NCBI GenBank assembly: GCA_025362035.1
Contig: JANYIN010000074.1
Span: 104,238 to 168,237 of the forward strand
Direction: 5' to 3'
Source of the DNA: Gemmatimonadaceae bacterium
GTDB lineage: Bacteria > Gemmatimonadota > Gemmatimonadetes > Gemmatimonadales > Gemmatimonadaceae
DNA: 64,000 bases
In this document: positions 59,795-64,000 of the stretch, piece after piece
Position numbering within the stretch: position 1 is the first letter of the stretch
Layout: each line of letters starts with the position of its first letter
Program-made: the position numbers and the translations under genes
The notes under the pieces: generated by a model
Database searches by the model: none
Told to the model about the DNA's origin: nothing
The model's input: the letters and a program-made list of their open reading frames with translations, nothing else

Positions 59795-60289
59795 TCACTG
59801 CATCTCTCCCCCGCCTAGCGCGTAGTTCAGCTCGCCCTTCAATTCGGGGTGGGATCGCCACATGTAGGTGCCCATCACCAGCGCGGCGATCAGATTGCCC
59901 GTTGCCACCTGCGCCCACCCGAGCGCGCCCAGAAACGGCGACTCCTGCAACGCGGAACTCATGCCGTAGAAGCCGATCTCGAACACCACGAACAGCATCA
60001 TCGCGCCCGCCAGCACGGTCGGCGCGGATTGCGCCCAGTACACGATCACCGAGACCAGGAGACCGGCGGCGATGAAGGCCAGAAAATGGAAGATGGTATA
60101 GGCGACCACGAACGTCACGGTTCCCTCCATGCCCGGCGGACCGAGTAGCCGGAGCAGACCGCGGCCCAGCGCCGCCGGAGTGGCAAATGCGTGGGCATAC
60201 AACATATCGACGCCCAGGAACCACAACGCGACAGCGGTCGCCCCGATGACTCCAGCAACGACGCCGTCACGAACGAGCGAATGACGCAT
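59795..60289 (-). CDS. Hypothetical four-TM membrane protein
   Basis: MRHSLVRDGVVAGVIGATAVALWFLGVDMLYAHAF; four hydrophobic stretches. Confidence 0.65.
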   Translation of the reverse strand: MRHSLVRDGVVAGVIGATAVALWFLGVDMLYAHAFATPAALGRGLLRLLGPPGMEGTVTFVVAYTIFHFLAFIAAGLLVSVIVYWAQSAPTVLAGAMMLFVVFEIGFYGMSSALQESPFLGALGWAQVATGNLIAALVMGTYMWRSHPELKGELNYALGGGEMQ

Positions 60290-60551
60290 TCGAACCTCCC
60301 TCTTGGCGTGGTGTCTGACAGTGCTGCTATCCGACACGCGCGATCTCGCGCGGCTTCACCTGGGCGTTCGCAAGCAGGCTGCGCACCTGCCGTCCTTGAA
60401 TGTGCGCGCCGCGGGCGGGTCCCGATAGAACGTTGCTTCGCCCGCCTCGACAAACCGGCACACTCGGGTTCTAGTTAGACAGACTCCATGAACTTCAGAA
60501 TCGTTCCCGGTGGTTCCTCCCGGTCCGCGTCATCTTGCCGAGGTCGCTAGC

Positions 60552-61826
60552 ATGACCACCACACTGCCGTCCATCCCACGATCGACCGTCTCGGCATTCC
60601 GCGATCCTGAGTCGCTGAAGCCGAATACGCGTGAGCGCCTGCTGTCGCTGGACGTCTTTCGGGGCCTCACGATTGCCGGCATGCTACTGGTCAACGATCC
60701 CGGGAGCTGGGAGCACATTTACGCGCCGCTCGAACATGCGCCGTGGAATGGCTGGACGCCCACCGATCTCATCTTCCCCTTCTTTCTCTTCATCGCCGGC
60801 ATCACGACCCATCTGTCACTGTCGGCGCGACGCGCGCGCGGAGACAGCGAGCGGGCGATTCGTAACCAGATCATTCGACGGGGAGCGCTGATCTTCCTTT
60901 TCGGATTTCTCGTCAACGGGTTTCCGTATTTCACCTGGGGTGACGTGGCCGGTATTACGGATCCGACCTTTCTGCAGCGGGTTGGCGACCGGCTGCTTCA
61001 CTGGCGCATCATGGGCGTGCTGCAGCGGATCGGTCTCGCCTACCTCTGCGCGGCGTTGCTCACCTTTCGCACGTCGTTGCGCCAGCAGGTGCTGACGATC
61101 GCCGGCCTGCTGTTCGGCTACTGGATGGTCATGACCGTCCTGCCCGTGCCCGGCGAAGGAACCATTGGCGCGCTCCTGCTGGACTTCCCCGCGCGGACGA
61201 TGGCGGCATGGACCGACCGCATGGTCCTGGACTGGTCACGGTGGGGCCTTGGCAACCACCTCTGGGTTTCCAGCCGGACGTGGGACCCCGAAGGGATTCT
61301 CTCCACCGTGCCCGCCATCGCGACGTGCATGCTCGGAAACCTTGCCGGACGGTGGATCGCGCAGCGCGCGCCGCTCAGCGAGCGCCTGGCGGGGCTCTCC
61401 GCTGGCGGCGCCTTGTTGATGATGACCGGTCTGATGTGGCACTGGGTGTTCCCTATCAACAAGAGCCTGTGGACCAGTTCTTACGTGCTCTTTTGCGGCG
61501 GCATGGCGGCGCTCACGCTCGCGACGGTCATGTGGATCGTGGATTTTCAGAAGATCCGTGGATGGACGAAGCCGTTTGTGGTCTACGGCCTGAACCCCAC
61601 GATCGCGTTCGTGGGCTCCGGCATCATGGCGCGCTGCATCTACTCGATCTTCACGGTGACCGTGGGGGGAACGAGGGTATCGCTCGAGGAAGGGATCTAT
61701 CAGACGTTCTTCGCGTCCTGGCTCGCGCCGATCAATGCCTCGTTGGCGTTCGCGCTGTCGTTCGTCCTCTTGTGGTACGGGATCCTGCTCGTCCTCTACC
61801 GGCGGAACATCATTCTCAAGGTCTAG
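60552..61826 (+). CDS. Acyltransferase-like membrane protein (DUF5009/HGSNAT-like)
   Basis: [58 protein letters not shown]. Confidence 0.9.
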   Translation: MTTTLPSIPRSTVSAFRDPESLKPNTRERLLSLDVFRGLTIAGMLLVNDPGSWEHIYAPLEHAPWNGWTPTDLIFPFFLFIAGITTHLSLSARRARGDSERAIRNQIIRRGALIFLFGFLVNGFPYFTWGDVAGITDPTFLQRVGDRLLHWRIMGVLQRIGLAYLCAALLTFRTSLRQQVLTIAGLLFGYWMVMTVLPVPGEGTIGALLLDFPARTMAAWTDRMVLDWSRWGLGNHLWVSSRTWDPEGILSTVPAIATCMLGNLAGRWIAQRAPLSERLAGLSAGGALLMMTGLMWHWVFPINKSLWTSSYVLFCGGMAALTLATVMWIVDFQKIRGWTKPFVVYGLNPTIAFVGSGIMARCIYSIFTVTVGGTRVSLEEGIYQTFFASWLAPINASLAFALSFVLLWYGILLVLYRRNIILKV

Positions 61827-61907
61827 CGGCACGCGCCGCGGTCATGGGGCTAGATTCTGCGTACCAGTCTTTCTTCGCTGGAACGCGAGTTGCCTTCTCT
61901 GACAGCA

Positions 61908-63530
61908 ATGTCCCATACAGTTTCCTGGTTGCGCGCGCTCGCGGTCGCAACCCCCGTCGTCATCGCGCTTTCCACCGCGACCTTCGTTGACGCGTCGGCC
62001 GCCGCTTTTGCGCCCGCTACGGGCGGGTTCGCGGCGCTCGCGCAGTCGCCCGCCGTCCGAAAAGGCGGCAAGCGCGCGCGCGGCAAGAAGCCGGTCCGCC
62101 GAAAAACGGTAGCGCGCAACGCGCGGGTGGCCACGGCCTCCACGGCGTGGACCTCGCCGCGCGGCGCGCCGGCGCTGGCGGCCGACCTTGGCGAGATGAT
62201 CAGCCATCGCGTGCGCAGCGGCACGTTCGGCGCGATGGTGGTATCGCTCACGCGCGGCGACACGCTGTTCGCCAAGAACGGCGGCGAGATGATGCAGCCG
62301 GCCTCCACGATGAAGCTGTTTTCGACCGCCGTCGCGCTCGATCGCTTCGGACCGGAATTCAGCTTCTCCACCGAAGTGCTCCGCGACGGGGCTCTCACGC
62401 CCGATGGCAAGCTGCAGGGCAACCTGTACCTGCGAGGCGAGGGCGATCCATCCATGTCGGCCCGGTTCTTCAAGGACCCGAACCTGCCGATGGCCACGCT
62501 CGCCCGTTCCATCGCCGCCGCCGGCGTCAAGAACGTAAGCGGCGACCTGGTGTACGACGCGTCCGCGTTCGACGACCGCAAGATCCCGGAGGGCTGGAAG
62601 ACCAGCTATCTCGGCGCTTCGTACGCCGCGCGGGTGTCGGCGCTGTCGCTCAACGAGAACCTTGTGTGGGTCGTCGTCAGTCCCGCCGGCAAGACCGCGC
62701 AAGTGACCCTGGAGCCAGTGACGACCACCATTCCGGTCCGCAGCAATGTGCGAATCGTCGGGGGGCGGCGCGGGCGGATCAGTGCGCGTCGTGCCGCGGA
62801 TGGCGGTATCGACGTGGCCGGCACCATCGGTTCGCTGAGTGGCCCCCTGCGTTATTCCCTCGTGGTCGAGGATCCCGCGCTGTTCGCCGTTGGGGCGCTG
62901 CGCGCCGCGCTGCAGAACGTGGGAGTGAGCTTCGACGGCACCATCCGCTCGGCGCGCACGCCGGCAACGGCCGTGAAGGTCGCGAGCTTCTCCTCGCCGC
63001 CGCTGTCACAGATCGTCTCCGAGATGAATCGCGAAAGCATCAACATCGTGGCGGAACTCCTCTTCCGTGACGCTGCTCGGGCCTCGACACCCGATGGCAC
63101 CAGTTCGGCCGACCGCGGGCTCGCCCACCTGCGCGATTTCCTCAGCAGGAAGGTGGGCGCCGATCCGCAGGCCATTCGGGTCTACGACGGCTCCGGGCTC
63201 TCGACGCTGGACTTTCTCACGCCGCGCACGATGGTTCAGCTGCTCAGCTACGCGCACAAGGGTCCATGGTCGTCCGCATTCCATGGTTCACTTCCGGTTG
63301 CTGGCGAATCGGAATTGCTCCGACGGCGCATGCGCGGCACACCCGCCGAGGGGAACCTCCACGCAAAGACCGGCACGACCAACACTGTCATCGGGTTGGG
63401 TGGGTACGTGACCGCCAAGGACGGCGAGATCGTCGCCTTTTCGTTCCTGTACAACGGGAACGACCGCTGGAACGCCAAGGCGACGATGGATGCGATGGGC
63501 GCCACCCTCGCGAATTTCGTCCGCGAGTAG
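61908..63530 (+). CDS. dacB: D-alanyl-D-alanine carboxypeptidase/endopeptidase (PBP4, S13)
   Basis: PASTMKLFSTAVALDRFGPEF (SxxK), SFSSPPLSQIVSEMNRESINIVAELLFRD (SxN), HAKTGTTNTVIGLGGYV (KTG). Confidence 0.94.
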   Translation: MSHTVSWLRALAVATPVVIALSTATFVDASAAAFAPATGGFAALAQSPAVRKGGKRARGKKPVRRKTVARNARVATASTAWTSPRGAPALAADLGEMISHRVRSGTFGAMVVSLTRGDTLFAKNGGEMMQPASTMKLFSTAVALDRFGPEFSFSTEVLRDGALTPDGKLQGNLYLRGEGDPSMSARFFKDPNLPMATLARSIAAAGVKNVSGDLVYDASAFDDRKIPEGWKTSYLGASYAARVSALSLNENLVWVVVSPAGKTAQVTLEPVTTTIPVRSNVRIVGGRRGRISARRAADGGIDVAGTIGSLSGPLRYSLVVEDPALFAVGALRAALQNVGVSFDGTIRSARTPATAVKVASFSSPPLSQIVSEMNRESINIVAELLFRDAARASTPDGTSSADRGLAHLRDFLSRKVGADPQAIRVYDGSGLSTLDFLTPRTMVQLLSYAHKGPWSSAFHGSLPVAGESELLRRRMRGTPAEGNLHAKTGTTNTVIGLGGYVTAKDGEIVAFSFLYNGNDRWNAKATMDAMGATLANFVRE

Positions 63531-63569
63531 CGGCGGCCTTCACTCGAGCGGCGCTCCCGGCGTGGCTCG

Positions 63570-64000
63570 TTACGAGCTGGACTCCCGCACGTCCATGCCG
63601 CGCCGCCGCAGCTCCGCGATGTAGGACTCGGCGGGAATGCACTCGTCGGGCGTCCACACGCCCGGCGGTGTGACCCGCCCGGTGGCCTGCATCTGGCCGG
63701 TGATCGATAGCGAGTACCCCGTGGTTCGCATCATCGCACTGATGCCCCGCGTGTCGTCATAGCGATCGATCAGATCGAACTGCCGAACGGCGGGAGCGCC
63801 GGCGCTCGTCCCGGCAACGGTAACCCGCAACGCCAGCAGGTCCCTGCCCTTGGGTTTGTTGAGCTTCGGCCCCACCACGCTGACGAACACGTCACGCGGA
63901 ATGACCTTCATTCCCTTCACGTCCACCGGCTCCTTATCGAGCAGCCCCAGGGAGCGAATCGTCTCCATGATCTCGGCATGGCCGGGATAGCGGAGCGTCT
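63570..64000 (-). CDS. Saccharopine dehydrogenase-like protein, C-terminal part (gene continues beyond window)
   Basis: Reading frame open to window edge: TLRYPGHAEIMETIRSLGLLDKEPVDVKGMKVIPRDVF resembles saccharopine dehydrogenase C-terminal domains. Confidence 0.75.
   Translation of the reverse strand, partial: TLRYPGHAEIMETIRSLGLLDKEPVDVKGMKVIPRDVFVSVVGPKLNKPKGRDLLALRVTVAGTSAGAPAVRQFDLIDRYDDTRGISAMMRTTGYSLSITGQMQATGRVTPPGVWTPDECIPAESYIAELRRRGMDVRESSS

Noticed and set aside
1-64000. tRNA, rRNA, CRISPR, integrase or transposase genes
   Set aside because: None recognised by reading gaps and translations. Intergenic gaps at 15144-15379 and 41773-41976 showed no cloverleaf or TGTTC/GGTTCGAATCC-type motif. 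A tRNAscan/Infernal run would be decisive.

Overview
A 64 kb window of GC-rich bacterial chromosome, densely coding. The gene content (DUF445, DUF5117-type metzincin, M61, M24, barrel-less TonB plug protein, BIG2/IPT metalloprotease, caa3-type oxidase) suggests Gemmatimonadota, but that is my inference. I assign about 57 protein-coding genes. They include peptide and amino-acid catabolism genes, a fadN/fadA-like beta-oxidation pair, two ECF sigma modules, leuS, an MCP, a fused ferritin-like/VIT1 protein, and a complete coxBACD-ctaG-like terminal oxidase operon. I saw no CRISPR array, prophage, transposase, rRNA or tRNA.

The most interesting locus is about 49.1-52.8 kb. A glycosylasparaginase-type gene is bracketed by two related intergenic arrays of short structured repeats. 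In these, constant flanks (GCYGAAWAGCGAG ... GAnGCGG) surround a stem whose arms change together: GGCGC/GCGCC, GCCGC/GCGGC, GGCGGC/GCCGCC. The units point in opposite directions on the two sides of each array. The second array ends just upstream of an aspartate ammonia-lyase with an N-terminal cyclic-nucleotide-binding-like domain.

Other leads are a frameshifted/deleted M28 peptidase relic, a frameshifted TonB C-terminal relic, a three-gene ECF/anti-sigma/periplasmic module, a small membrane ORF missing from the ORF track, Tyr/Gly-rich and Met/Pro-rich low-complexity segments, and several strong palindromes at gene ends. All identifications are by eye from motifs; no database search was run.
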